Below, piece after piece: positions 1 to 12,954 of a DNA stretch of 64,000 nucleotides (positions are counted from its first letter, which is position 1; the number at the start of each line of letters is the position of its first letter). Source of the DNA: Suillus spraguei. Its lineage: Eukaryota; Basidiomycota; Agaricomycetes; Boletales; Suillaceae. Position numbers and translations under genes: made by a program. The DNA lies in the NCBI GenBank assembly GCA_016800925.1, contig JABCPU010000297.1:20416-84415 (forward strand), given 5' to 3'. Below the pieces are notes generated by a model. It saw nothing but the letters and a program-made list of their open reading frames with translations, ran no database searches and had not been told where the DNA came from.

Positions 1-3000
1 TTTACGGGTGGACCGAGGCTTGTAATAGGCCACGCTCTCATAATATTCCGATCTATCGCAGGGCATCATGCCCACCAAGAACCCCGCCTTACCCAATACC
101 ATCAATCGCTTTTGTTCTTCTTTCACCACACACGTTTGGTCGTTATCTTTGTTTGCTGGGACTATTGAATATGATATCATTCTGGGTTCATATGATGGCC
201 ACGTCAGAGTTCCCTGGATCGATTGAAATGTGTTTTTTGTGATGAGGATGAGAACCGGTCGGAACCGGCAAGGGCGAATCAATCAATGAGATGGGTATGG
301 AATGGTTCCATGATGCCACATGCAGTACATGATTTGCTAGCAGAGTCGGTATCACAGCTCCACAAAGTTTCAAGCCATCATCAATAGCACTCGCGACGTT
401 CTAGAATGTACTGGAGCCCATAGCCGATAACCCTATCATACTACACAAGATTATAATGCGGGGACAGTGGCGTTATGAATCATCGTTACTCACTGATTAC
501 GGTCTTTACATTGTAGTCCGGCGTGGTTCAATCAGCACGCACCATCATGATTTGAAAGAAAGCTGTCAGGATACTCAGGGTACCCATACGGCACCTTCAT
601 AAGAGCAACATGATTCAGGTAAGTACTAGCTGCGCACTGCGGCTCCCGCGGCGCACTGGTTTTTCCGGAGCCCGTCCACTGAAAGCCGTGCGATTGTGTA
701 CCGCGTCACACAAAGTACTGTTATGTGGTTGTCAAGCTCAACTAGGATCAATTAAGGGGATCGATAGGACCAAATTATGCGTCAAAGGTAATCCAGCAAG
801 TAAATACACACAACACGGTAGATTGCAAATCAAGAAAATAACGTATGGTCACATCACAGCATTTGTAGGTCCAGACGTCATTAGGTCTACAAGTCCACAG
901 AAAACAGTACAACGAAAACACAATACGAAGTTCAACACAAGCGAGGGTAAAAAGCCATTAGAGCCTCCTCATCTAGTGGGTGTCTCCGCGGTGGAGCTAG
1001 GTTTTGAAGGTACGTAAGGGGCGCTAGCGATTGGCCATCTCGAGGCGGTACCCGCCCTGGGTGACCAAGATCATTATTAGGAGGCTGGATTGGTATGGAG
1101 GGGTACGGGGCAAACTGAGGGGTGAAGGGATATGGTCGGTCTTCTCGCAGAGCACGGCCGTGCTTACTCGTGTTGTGCCGGGCGCTTCTATAGTTCCCTA
1201 GAGGAACAACGATACGAGCAAGGTCAGGAAGGTCAGAAACAGTTCGGAGATAATCGAGACTGTCGTGAGTGAAATAGGCGACTGGTCAAACGCAAAAGTT
1301 AAGTTTCGGCTACTCGAATGGTTAGAACAACGCCACATACTGAGGTGCCATTTCTTGCGTCCCCTTGCCGGAGTCTCAACAAAGACTGAATACGTTTGTT
1401 TGACTAAACTGATGCGCGCGGATTCGTGGGGCGCGCCAGGTTGTGCTAAGGGACTTGATCCGATCCTGTCGCTCAGATGTCAGACGGATGGAAACAAGGG
1501 AAAAGCAGACAGACGTGGTGTCAGAGTCAGAGTTTGGGTCAATATCAACTGGTTCAGGGTCTTTTTCTTGGTAGAAAAGAAATTCCTGAAAACCCTTCAG
1601 TCGTGACGAAATCACATAAGGTAAGCATAAACTTACGTCGCGGACCCGGCTTGGGCCCCACCTTCATACTACGGTTAGCCGTTTTCCATAATCAACATAT
1701 TCGTCGTGAATCACACCTCTTGCCATCAGTCCATCGTTCGATGCCCAGCTGTGGTTGTATTAGCGCGGTAGGGAAGGCAGTCATCAATGAAATCTCACCC
1801 CGGTAGCCTCCGGGCTTGGCCCTCGTTCTTCCCAAACGAAAACGCAACCCGAAGTTATCGAGCGGCGTTCTTCCGTATCCAGACGCCGCGTGACCATGGG
1901 CAAGACTCCAAGCGCTACGGCGTGAAAGATGATCTGAGCATCTTGTGGAGATCTTAGTAGCCATGAGTCATAGTATCACAAAGAACATGAAAAAGCCTCA
2001 CCTCACACGTAGGCTAGTGCAAGTGGGCTGCTGTTGCATGTTGAGTATGATGAGGGAGAATGAGAGGAATGGTAGGTGGGGGGTGACAATGTATCGCACA
2101 GCTGGTGATGGCTTTGACTGAGGATGATAAATGGTGGACTTGGCACAGCACCTGATGTGATCAGATATCTAGCTTAGTTCGAATGGGCGCTCTAAGACTA
2201 AATAATTAATGGAATAGGAAAGATCCTTAAATAACGAGGGACAAGAGTATTTGACGAGAACATCATGATATACTAACCTTAACTCTCCTTCTGATGTAAA
2301 ACGGCTGATAGGCTGACGCGGCAAGCGGGCGGTTGAGCGCCTGCCAGTGCAGCCCGATGGGAAACCGCCTAGATGGACATGGTCTTTTCATGGACAAATT
2401 TAAGGGAGTGGGTACAATAGTAAAATAGAGTTTTAGAATCTTATTCTGGGGCGCTGTATGGATACGAAGAGAAAATAGGAACCACTATTCTTTGACAACC
2501 GAAAAGCGCAAAACGCTCTGGCTTCGCGGCCAATCAAATATTCTGAGTATATGCTTGGGATTAGCAGCCGAATCGCTGGAATTATCGGCGGGCTGTAGAA
2601 AGACGGCACGGTAGCATAATTATGCACAGTAAAGTGCTCATTTAAATCGCAATGTACGTTATCGGCGGCAGGGTGGAAAGAAAGCGCAATCAGAGTACCT
2701 CGACCATGCCACAAAACTGAAGATTCTCATGCACTGTGATTCCCCGTGGCACGGGCCGCCAATTTTTTGATGAGGCCGCAAGATAGGCGCCATACTTGCA
2801 TCGCTTCACACTGAAAAGGACGTTAAGATCATCACAACATTTCACATTCTGATACTCGGCTGGTGACCGGTAATAGTTTGTCTGATATGATGATGGTCTT
2901 GCTGTGCTAGACCAATAGTCTAAGCGTAACCCTCGTCCATCGGAGCCACCCTCAGACTAAACCTTAGAAAGGCATATAGATTGCGACAGACCCTCTTTAA

Positions 3001-4199
3001 TCCTTCTTTGGCAAAGTAGTGAGAATTTGGCTTTCTCATCAAGAATGGTCAATCACAAACCAGTTGTGGTTAGGTCAAGAGCTTACGGTCCGCGATCGCT
3101 CAACAGCTTCGATGCATAGCAAAAATGTTCACCTGTCCAGCGAACCTTGAGCTTGAAACAATTGGAGCATTGCATCTTCACTCGATCGGACCTGAAATAT
3201 TCCGAGAAATGAGGAGTAGCACGACACTACCATTTACGACGGAGCGAACGACATCTGTCTGGCAAACCATGAGCTGAGACATGGGATGTGTCACGGTGTT
3301 TTGCATTTTACATGATCAGACTCCGCATAACAAGCGAAACGCATGGAGCTATAATTTCCGACAGCGCGAATGATTATCACTAAAAGACTAAAGTTAAGTA
3401 AGCTTCATTAAATTTGGAAAAAGAAAAAACTGCTCATCCATGGAGAATGCATATGTATTTATCACTCAGTTGACTTAGGCGATCTTCGTTGCTTCGGTCT
3501 GCTAGTACGATGCCGAAAACTCAGCTTCGATGTATCCAGATCGAGGCTGGATATGTCCTGAGCAGCTAGACCGTGACTGAGCCTATCTGGTAGACTACAG
3601 AGCGTGGAGTTTCATGTGAAATGAAATGCTGCGGATTGGACCGGTAGACGAATATGAGGACCTGTCGTGATGCAGCCGAGTTTAGGAGTCAGAATGTTGT
3701 TTATAGGGATCGCCGCTGCGTGAGAGCGACCTGCCAACTCTTTTCCCTCATAAGCTTCAGAAGGTCTTAGAGTTTCCTTTCAGTAGACGAAGTTCTATCA
3801 CTTGACAGTGCGGATAAAAAGATATCAATACTCAACGTTACATGAAGTACCTCCGATCAGCGGCCACATCCTGCGCTAGCGAAAAAGAGCGGGACAAATA
3901 CTCTTTGGCCCATCAATGGTTCGGTTTCGCTGTTAGCGCGGCGAAAGAATGGCATGAAGCTGGAAGTCTCAGGAGACGAGAAAGGACCGAAAACCTAGAC
4001 CATGAAATGAAACTTTGGGTCAACTTTGGACTAGCCTGGGCAGTGCTGGCGCTTATTACATAAGCATACTGTCTGTGACTCCAGCTTTGTACTAGCTAGG
4101 CATGAGATGATCAGAACTTCAGCCAATATTATTGTTCGTTCTAGCTATCGAGCATCTGCATCGCACAGGAGGTCAGTAAATACATTAAAGGACGCAGTG
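1..4199. other. Intergenic region, no supportable gene
   Basis: No reading frame here shows recognisable family motifs, intron-exon structure or biased composition. The longest frames (about 135 and 113 codons near 610 and 1265) have random-looking composition, overlap stop-rich alternatives and lack plausible donor/acceptor continuation. The stretch probably includes the promoter of the cysteinyl-tRNA synthetase at its right end. Confidence 0.6.
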
Positions 4200-7172
4200 A
4201 TGGCTCTTCGGCAACCGGAATGGAACCTACCTCCTCGTCAAATTGATAAACCTGTTCTTAAGATCTTCAATTCGTTAACCAAGACCAAAGTGCGTGTATG
4301 AACTACGGTGTTAGGTCGATCTGCTGATTACTGATAGACCGAATTTATACCTATCGATGGTTCCCATGTTAAATGGTACAACTGCGGTCCTACAGTCTAC
4401 GATGCCTCCCACATGGGCCACGCGAGGTCAGGGTTTGTTCCCTGGCGAATATACTGTAATTTTGACGTTGTTCCAGGAATTATGTCACACAAGATATTTT
4501 GCGAAGAATAATGTCAGACTACTTTGGCTATGACGTCCACTTTGTTATGAACGTTACCGACATAGACGATAAGGTGCATGATCACTAAACCCGTATGATC
4601 GAAACGACGTCTAACACATCCTGAAGATCATCGTTAGAGCGCGTCAAAATCATCTCTTTTCACAATTTAGAAATTCTGCGACCACGCTTTCAGCCGATCT
4701 ACTATCGCAAGTCAGTGAGGCATGGGAAAGCTATGTCAGGGAAAACGTCTTCAAAGGCCTACCGGACGAAGAGAAACCTTCACGAGGGGAAGAAGAGGTG
4801 CGATGGCCACGAATTGCTGAGCTTGCGCGGGATCAGAGCCGCAAACTCGAATGCCTAAAGAGAGACGAGAAGTTTGACATGCATTTTACAGCCGCTGTAA
4901 GTGATCTCTTGTACTTTTCCTGGCATATAATCGAGATTTGGCAATGTAGAATCGGACCCTTGCTGCTATTGAAGCTGCAAGGCATACACTATCTGCCAAT
5001 CAGAGTAGTGGTGACACAGCGCTCAGACTTATTGATGAGTCTCGTGACATTCTCGCCTCCAGCCTCGACAAGAAAGTTGGTTTCTCTTGATATCCTTTCT
5101 TTCTGGCCGTTTAATTATTCATGTGCACAGCTCCAACATACTGTCACGGACCAATCTGTATTCCGGTCTCTTGCAGCATATTGGGAAGGTCGATTTTTCA
5201 AAGACATGGAGCGACTTCGTGTCCGTTACCCAGATACCGTTACCCGGGTCACAGAATATGTTCCAGAAGTGATCGAATTCGTTCAGGGTATCATCAAGAA
5301 CGGTTACGGCTATGAGCTTGAAAATAGTGTCTACTTTGATACAGGTGCATTCGATTCATCCGATCGGCACGATTATGCCAAGTTGGAGCCTTGGAGTAAA
5401 GGGAACAGGGAATTACTGGCTGAAGGCGAAGGTGTGTTGATCTTGTCGTGGACGTTCCATCAGTAACGCTAACCATTTTGGATATCAGGTGTGCTCTCGT
5501 CCACCTCAGGGCGACGATCTGCGTCTGATTTTGCGCTTTGGAAGGCGTCGAAGCCTGGAGAACCTTCGTGGCCGTCACCTTGGGGTCCAGGTCGCCCTGG
5601 CTGGCATATTGAGTGCTCTGTGATGGCGAGCGCCATTTTTGGGGATCGCATGGATATTCATTCTGGTGGCATAGACCTCGCATTCCCACACCACGACAAC
5701 GAAATGGCTCAATCTGAGGTCAGTTTACTGCAGTACTTTACAGGGACGTTTCTGAGCAAGGTGGTAATAGGCCTACCATGAATGCGATGCATGGGTCAAC
5801 TACTTTATCCATACTGGTCACCTTCACATCGAAGGCCTTAAAATGAGCAAATCGCTGAAAAATTTCATCACGATTGACGTGGGTTCTTTGGGTGTCCGAT
5901 CTATTCTCCGCATCACTCATGTGGCCGGTCACACAGGAGATACTCCAAAGGTTCACAGCGCGGCAGTTGCGGCTTGCATTTCTAGCGCAACTATGGAATG
6001 CGAAGATCGATTTTTCTGAATCAATGATGACGGGCGAAGTCAAGTCCCTTGAGGTTACGTTCAACGCAAGTCCTTCGTATTTTAATATCCGCTGTATTTT
6101 GAGAAATCATACAGAATTTTTTCACAAATGTCAGGGCGATCATAAGTCAAGCACGGGCACATGAAGACCAGTCAGATGGAGACCACTGCTACAATGACGC
6201 GGAGCGAGAACTCATGAAAAGGTTAAACAGATGATATTTTTTGAGTGTCACACCCTGAAGCCCTGCTAGTTTGTACGACAGCAAAACGGCCTTCCGCGCG
6301 GCTCTTTGCGATTCCTTTAATACACCTGAAGCGCTCAAAGTCATACGTGACTTAGTTTCTCGTATTAATATCTACATTAACAGCCCAGGAAAGAAGGCCA
6401 ATATCAGTGTGGTAGAACAATCCGCGACATGGATCGGTGACATGCTCCGCATGTTTGGGCTAGGCGAAGGGCAGGCGTCAGAGATCGGCTGGGGGCAGGA
6501 AGACGAGGGCGCCGGTGGCGTGAACGTGAGATATTCATTGCATATTTTCTATGCTATTTGATATTCATCATACAACTTAGCGAGAAGAAACGCTGATGCC
6601 ATACCTTCGTGTCCTGTCTTCATTCAGAGACGGCGTTCGTCAACTGGCTATTGCTAAAAACGATGATGCTCTGAAGGAAATACTCAAGCTCTGTGATAAA
6701 TTGCGCGATGATGATCTTGTGTCTTTGGGCGTCGCGCTCGATGATCAAGAAGGTGATCCAGAGTAGAAATACCTCGTTTTCCTTCAAACTGATACTGTTT
6801 CCTATAGATGGCAAGGCTCTTGTCAAGCTCGTATCCCCGGCGGAGCTCATCAAGGCACGGGAAGAAAAGCGGCTGAAATTAGATGCTCAAGCAGCGAAAA
6901 AGGCGGCTGCAGCTGAGGAGGTACGACAGAAGCGTCTCGCAAAGATGGAGAAAGGGCGAGTTCCTCCCGAAGAGATGTTCCGGCCTCCCAACGTACCCGA
7001 GGGGACATATATCCGGTGGGATGAATACGGCCTTCCTACTGCCACTGGCAGCGGGGAAGAACTTAGTAAAAACCAGCAAAAGAGGGTACGGAAGGAGTGG
7101 GATGGACAAAAGAAATTGCATGAAGAGTTTCTTGCGTGGAAGAAAGAGCAGGAATCTGCTGCAGGGTCATAG
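4200..7172 (+). CDS. Cysteinyl-tRNA synthetase, 13 exons
   Basis: It charges tRNA-Cys with cysteine (class I synthetase). Exons by conserved sequence and GT/GC-AG ends: 4200-4289, 4338-4426, 4477-4573, 4627-4896, 4950-5075, 5131-5431, 5489-5718, 5771-5878, 5937-6066, 6116-6221, 6270-6525, 6581-6752 and 6808-7172, giving 779 residues, normal for the eukaryotic cytosolic enzyme. Visible landmarks are [15 protein letters not shown] (HIGH-type motif and zinc Cys), [47 protein letters not shown] (zinc ligands) and LKMSKSLKN (the KMSKS loop). The C-terminus is a lysine-rich, coiled-coil-like extension typical of eukaryotes. All joins keep frame. The ninth intron (6067-6115) starts with GC rather than GT. 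An in-frame upstream ATG at 4107 could add a basic, Ser/Arg-rich leader for mitochondrial import. The gene ends 38 bp from the convergent reductase gene. The family assignment is very secure; exact splice sites are inferred. Confidence 0.96.
6067..6115 (+). other. Non-canonical GC-AG intron in the cysteinyl-tRNA synthetase gene
   Basis: The 49-nt intron begins GCAAGT and ends ATACAG. Removing it joins EVTFN to [10 protein letters not shown] in the anticodon-binding region in frame. No GT donor nearby gives the same join. The rest of the donor matches the strong consensus expected for GC introns. Confidence 0.8.
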
Positions 7173-7210
7173 TCACCGTGTTTATCATTCGTTGTTCATT
7201 TGCTGTATTG

Positions 7211-8007
7211 CTACCAGTCACAAGATCTGATGATGAGTGCCGCGATTCTCTCTAGTCCGACCTGATCGTCTTCATCAAACCCTCCAATCGCGAGGCAATC
7301 AAGATCTAGAACACCCAACACAATATCTTCACCCCCTTTCCGAAGAATGAGGGGACACACGATCTCGCTTTTTGTATCGCCATCACACGCAATATGCCCA
7401 GGGTAGGTCAAGACGTCTGGAACAAGAACGGTACTGCGCTTAACAAATGCATCTCCACACACGCCTCGAGGTCGAGGGGAGACCTCGATCCATTGACAGG
7501 CAGGCTTGCCGGAAAAGGGTCCCAAAAGCATATTAGTGGAAGCATGCGTCAGAGATTTGGGGTCCTTTGAGGCATCAGTGAATTGGGGCTGAGGGAAAAG
7601 CGAAGAAATGAGGTAAAAACCTGTGAGAATTGAATCCCAGAGTCAGCAAGACATGTATGTCATCACAAAAGAGGGGCTGGACGATTGTCCTTCGTTGACT
7701 GTGGTGTTAATGCTGGCGGTGGGAAATAGAGGACTCACCACACCAGTTGACCGAACGCTCCCCATCCCCGAAATTGCTGGGAAATGCTTGCAAGGAACTG
7801 TAAATAAGCGAAGCGGCATTGGACAAATTCGAGACCTGTGTGCAAATGAAGTGATTTAATGGTTCGGGCTGAATTCAATATGTAATCGAAGCTCACCCAA
7901 TGTCGTTGGCCTCCCACCAAAATTTCTAGTTGATCATACACATGAATCCAGAACTCAGACTTAGTCTTAATGGAGCCTGGAACCAAAGATGCATCGGCGT
8001 GCGGCAT
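7211..8007 (-). CDS. Free methionine-R-sulfoxide reductase (GAF domain, fRMsr)
   Basis: It reduces free methionine-R-sulfoxide to methionine, a cytosolic antioxidant repair function. Three exons on the minus strand: 8007-7897, 7835-7739 and 7620-7211, exactly 205 codons plus stop. The first join gives QRHW-VSNLSNAASLIY and the second gives NWCGFYL, matching the NWxGFYL signature of the family. The GAF core shows LLGPFSGKPAC, RGVCGDAF, VPDVLTYPGHIACDG, KSEIVCPLIL and the terminal ALIIRSCDW. The three cysteines in KPAC, GVCG and HIAC correspond to the catalytic and resolving cysteines of the yeast enzyme. The loop before GVCG (EVSPRPR) is a few residues longer than usual. It is convergent with the cysteinyl-tRNA synthetase, with 38 bp between stop codons. 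Confidence 0.93.
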
Positions 8008-9465
8008 CTGTAAAAAGGAGCCAATCAGCCAGACAAAAATACTGCAATAGAGCTGGATACTTCGTGGAGATCTTGTCTTCAGTCTGAATCAACTTTTCAT
8101 GAGAAAAATCGAACTCACCAGATCAGGTGCCCCGTTCAGGTCACAACTGGTGAGGTTAGGGTTAAGATTCAGCATTCCCATCCCCTAACTGCCACTGGTC
8201 ACAGGCTTGAAGGGCGAGATGAATTCCTAATGAGCAGTTCAGCTACTCACTCCGTGAAAAAATAAACACTACACCGTTTAATATGAAGATAGTATAAAGT
8301 ATGGTTCCTAAAACTCTGGACAACAATCGTCCCCTATCGATGGAATATCTCTCGTGTTGGGATCTCGATAAGTGCACAATTATCCATGATCATGATGCAA
8401 GCACGATGAGCCACAAGATAAGTTGAACGATCTCGTTCAAAGCAGTACAGAATGCATTTTGCACGCTTATGACAATGGCGAAATGACGAGCATTGAATAC
8501 ATTTTCCATTTATCCGGGCTGTATAAAAATTGTGACAGACCTGAATCCGAAAGACTCTTTTGGATGATTATCTCCTCGAATGCATGATGTGAGCAAGACT
8601 GCATTGGTGAAGTTTACTTTATATACCTCATCAGAACTAATCCAGGTCTCGGACGAGATATACCAAGTAACCCAAACCAGCCAGATGTCGTAACACAGCG
8701 GAGTGGACGGCGGCATTCGGAATGACTGCATGATGGACTCAGACTTGAAAATATGTCAGTGGACAGCAATGCAAAACAACGAAAATCACCCGTCCACATA
8801 CAAGACAATAATTGGGTCGGCTTTCGGGCATGTGAGGCCTGATGAAACCGGAATTCAGGTAACCCGCTAGGCGATTGCAGGTATTGTGCGTGAAATATTC
8901 CCTTTTACTTTATCTTCCATAGCCAGACCAACCGAAGATAATTGTCCCTTCGTATTAGTTGCACTTTCAAATTGCACGTCGGAACTGATCTCCCAGTACG
9001 CGCAGAACTTCTGATTTCAGAGTTGCGACTCGGAGCCAATGTCCCAAAATTGTGAGCATATAGGTAATAACCCTGCAATTACCACAGGCGCGGTGTTCAT
9101 AGCAGCACTTACGACCATCGAAGACACAACACGACACGGGTCCCACATCAGATGAACTTCAGGCACATCCGAAGAGTTATATATCAAGTAAGTGATGAGA
9201 TATAAGCGGGGCCCGGGCTGCACAAGGTTGAGAAGCTAGGGTATGGGCATCAGATTAGGTTTAAGACGTGGAAAGAGCGGGTCACAAATGCATACTAACG
9301 AGTGCTGTAAGGCTTATGTAGGTTCAACTTTAAAGGGATCCGGAACCAGAAAAAAAATCCAAATGCATGAGATATTTATGCAAATTAATAATTATGTAAA
9401 GGTTAGGGTTAGCACATAGATTCTCACCACCTCTCAGTGAAGTTCTGTCGCGAAGCTTAACTCGC
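8008..9465. other. Intergenic region, divergent promoters likely
   Basis: It lies between the reductase (minus) and the LysM gene (plus), so it should hold both upstream regions. No coding motif, tRNA or repeat could be supported. Confidence 0.5.
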
Positions 9466-10522
9466 ATGCTTGAGCTCGACGAGCGGGATGAGCTCCTCAC
9501 CAACAGCTTCGCTACTTTTTCACACCACGATGGACTTCAGATCAATGATACTGCAAACGGCCTTGTTCATGTAAACGATGTCGGTTGTTCGGAAGTGTTG
9601 AACTCTCACCCGTTGCGGAGGTCTTCAGTATCATCTCGTACTGCAAAAGTTGTTGGTGAAATACAGATGACGCAGTCGGAGGATGTTCCCGACAGCCCTT
9701 CTGTTATCGAGGCGTCGGCCGATACTACAAATAATTTAGATACCTCTAATCACCATGACATCGATGACATCTTGCACACAGTCTGTCCTTCTCTTGCCCT
9801 CGAACATGTAATATGTCACAAACTTCCACTTGTAGGTTTCCCCCGGTGACTCGCTCGTCGCAATCGCTCTACGATATGGTGTGTCACTTGCAGCGCTCCG
9901 GCATGCAAATCAGCTATGGCCATCAGACCCGATCCACCTCCGTACCCAACTCATCATACCTCGGCATCGTGTGCATCATGTCAAGCGAAGAGCTGTTTCG
10001 CAAGCTGCCTCATCTAGTATTCAGGAGGCTGACATCGTCTCCTCTTCATCATTCGCATCTACTTCATCACTCTCGTCGACACTTCTCGCCGCAAGAGATA
10101 CTGTTTTGTCTGCTTTCCCTGCGCGCATCTCCATAGATTCCCTCAGCTCTCGCATTAGCACAACAGATGAGGAACTTGAGCTCGAAAATTTCCTCAAGCC
10201 CCGTCTGCAATCTCACGCCTCTCAGATGGATTATCCAAACACTCCTGCCGTGCTTAGTGTCGAACTTGACACCTTGTCGCATCCCCGACGCAGCTATATG
10301 CCAGCACATGATATAACCTCGTTACTTGACCATGGCCCTCCACCGATATCATGTCAACAACTTCGCAATCTTACATCGGATCCCACTATCAGACCATTTT
10401 CATCTGATCGCCTTCAAACGTCCAAGCACAGTTCCCCCGCACCGGTATTTGTTCCCGTGCGCATATCTCAACTAGAGCCGGAACCTGCGATGGAACTACC
10501 AACGCTTAAAAAACATAGGTAA
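9466..10522 (+). CDS. LysM-domain protein
   Basis: It carries one LysM module of the kind found in intracellular eukaryotic LysM proteins; the exact role is unknown. The first exon (from ATG 9466) gives a polar, Ser-rich N-terminal part of about 114 residues (LDERDELLTN, HPLRRSSVSSR). After a putative splice at 9808/9836 the LysM follows: VSPGDSLVAIALRYGVSLAA and RHANQLWPSDPIHLR, with a typical second strand LIIPRH. A Ser-rich tail follows, and the frame reaches an AG-GTAAGG donor at about 10516 followed by a stop at 10520, so a further small exon may exist downstream. No signal peptide is visible, so this is not an obvious secreted LysM effector. The splice is odd: the apparent intron is only 28 nt, and its first bases encode HVICHK in frame, resembling the residues that normally precede VSPGDSL. 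Part of the intron may be missing from the sequence. Confidence 0.75.
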
Positions 10523-12954
10523 GGGGGACGCGCAAATCTTGTCGCCCTCGTCCGCGATTGTAGGACTAGTGGGCCGCAATGGTTTTAGCATGTATTATTT
10601 GTGCCCGAAGTCTCAGTCCGAGATGGGCGTTTGTTAGACAGGCACTGCACGTACTCATGGGTATTGAGTGAGTTAAGATCATATTTAAGTGACCATGGTC
10701 TTCTGTATTGACTTATCTCCTTAGGACTGCCCACGGTCTACAGTCCATTGGTGACGTAGACTTCATCCTATTTGCCATAGTACGATATCTTTCCACGAGG
10801 ACAGACTTTCCTATCTTTGCTTTCTTTGAGCTTGTTGCATTTTGCACGTCTCAGTAACTCCCGCTTTCGAGTTCTCTGCGTTCCACGAGCGCTTTCCCTC
10901 CAGGACCCTCGGGTTTTTTAGAACCGTGGAAATTCGTATGTAGTTGTCAGCGTTTTCAGTGATAGTTTGATTGTTCATCGCATATAGTATAGACTTGTTC
11001 TTGTGCGTTGCATGACCTTCTGTTATTGATAAGAAAAACATGATCAAAATCTTTATTAGTTAACTGTCGTCACTGCACACTCACGAGAGGGCGTGTATGT
11101 ACGTTAGTCTATCGGATATTCTCCCATTACCGGTGGCTTTAAGTACGTCAATTCGTTGATGTCAATCCTCTATTCAGCCCTTACCTACTGGAATTTACAT
11201 ATCGAACGACATCTTCCACGATACGGAAGTTCAGAAGCCCTTGTACTGTAAGTGCCCAGAACTTCAGGAGCCGCAGAAATGAAGACCCCTTTTAGACCTC
11301 ACCCCAGATTTTGCGATTACGCTGGAAGTGGGTGAACCGATGAAGAGTGTTGCATTTGTCGTCTCGCGGTAGCCGATTTCAAATGTGATCCTATCTCTCG
11401 GACGACGAGTAGTCTGTTTCATAGACACTACTGCATGATATGGGAGTACTCCGCCTTCTCGATCCAACGGGAGGCCGCGCGAATTGTAGGGCTCGCAATC
11501 TTCAGTGTTACTCCACTGCTACCAACGCTCCCAACGAAACCAGTGTGTGTATCTTTGGTAAAACTTGTGCACTTTCGGTTAAATTGATTGCGTGTTCAGG
11601 ATAATACTTAAAATGAGATACTTCAATAAGGCCACGGCAAATGGACACCGATCCTGCAGGGCTACAGTAAGGGTTACAGGATAAAGATCTCGATTCTTGA
11701 AAGGTCAGTACGTTTTGTCTACCAGAGGGCCCTGTTCGGACATCAATACTGATGCAGCATTCAAAAAAAAATTCTTTAACAGGTTGGTCTTGACTAACCG
11801 TATCGGCGGGGCAAGATCTCCTTGATCACTTAAAAAACACACCGTGCACACTAGTTGTTTTCAGAATTTTCGTCAGACAAAGTTTGTACCTTTCTGATGG
11901 GACATCGCGCCAACGTCTGGGGTTGAGCAGCGATGGGGTCGAATATTCGCCGGAGAAATCAGTTGGGGATATTGCAAACGTGAGTTCCATGTCATGCATG
12001 TCATTGAATCACTAAAGATGGATGTAGAGTTTTGTTGACTGGAAGTGCTTATCACAAGTCTGTATGACTACGAGAAATCTAGTCATCGAGACTTTACTAA
12101 TTTCCCGAGGTATATTGTATCGTGTTCCTGCCATACTAACAATACTCTGTGGCGCCCGCGTAATCTCAGTAGCTACATTGGCAACAAATACAAAGGCAAT
12201 CCGAACACAAAAAAATCTTCGAGGTTTTACGGTTGTTCGTGGAATCGCTACAATCGCATGTAGCCCTGCAGACGCAGCTTCGCTAAAATCATAGGCCCAT
12301 TAATAAATCAGTAGGCGTTCATCGATCGGTTATACTTATCCCACGTAAATTCAAGGTATAGACCGCACATAGAATGAGGTTTGCGCGGCGACTTAGTTTT
12401 GTACCTCATCTTTCGTGCTTCCTACATGGCATTACTTAAAGTTCACGACCACTCGCTTCATGTCCAGCATGTCTTTGTTGTCGCTGGAAGAACCACCTAG
12501 ATGCCAATTATTGTTGATCAAAGCTTTATTCGACGGCAGAATGGTGCTGTGGCCCACACGGGCTCTCACCCTGCACAGGTTCAGGTTGGGGTCCATATCT
12601 CGGGTCGAAATTTATGCCCAAGAGCCTTAAACCACCCCAAAACTCTCATGTCGCATGTCGCTAGGCGTTGTACGTTCCTGCTTTTAAATGTTTCATCGGG
12701 AATGTCTAGGTGGTATAATGAGGATGAGCCTTCCTCACGTCCTCTTGGCAGGACCAGCATGCTCTTGAATCCGTCTCAACCGTACTCGTCTGGCGACAAA
12801 CCAAGATGTAAATACCCATGCAATGTATTTGAACATGTTGGCACACATCGCTAAGTTATTACATTAATCGATGCAATTTCTCACAATAGTTAGAGAAGTA
12901 TGAGTTAGTACATAGACCATCTATAAGAACAGCAAGTATTAAAAACAGGCAGCC
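10523..12954. other. Intergenic region, nothing recognised
   Basis: Several short frames occur on both strands but none has family motifs or credible splicing. Terminator or polyadenylation signals for the flanking LysM gene and CLC gene should lie at its ends; none could be singled out. Confidence 0.5.

Noticed and set aside
610..1017. 135-codon frame near the left end
   Set aside because: Composition looks random, it has no motif, no homologous pattern and no intron structure; expected by chance in non-coding DNA of this length.
1265..1615. Overlapping frames on both strands
   Set aside because: The two strands shadow each other and neither shows protein-like features.
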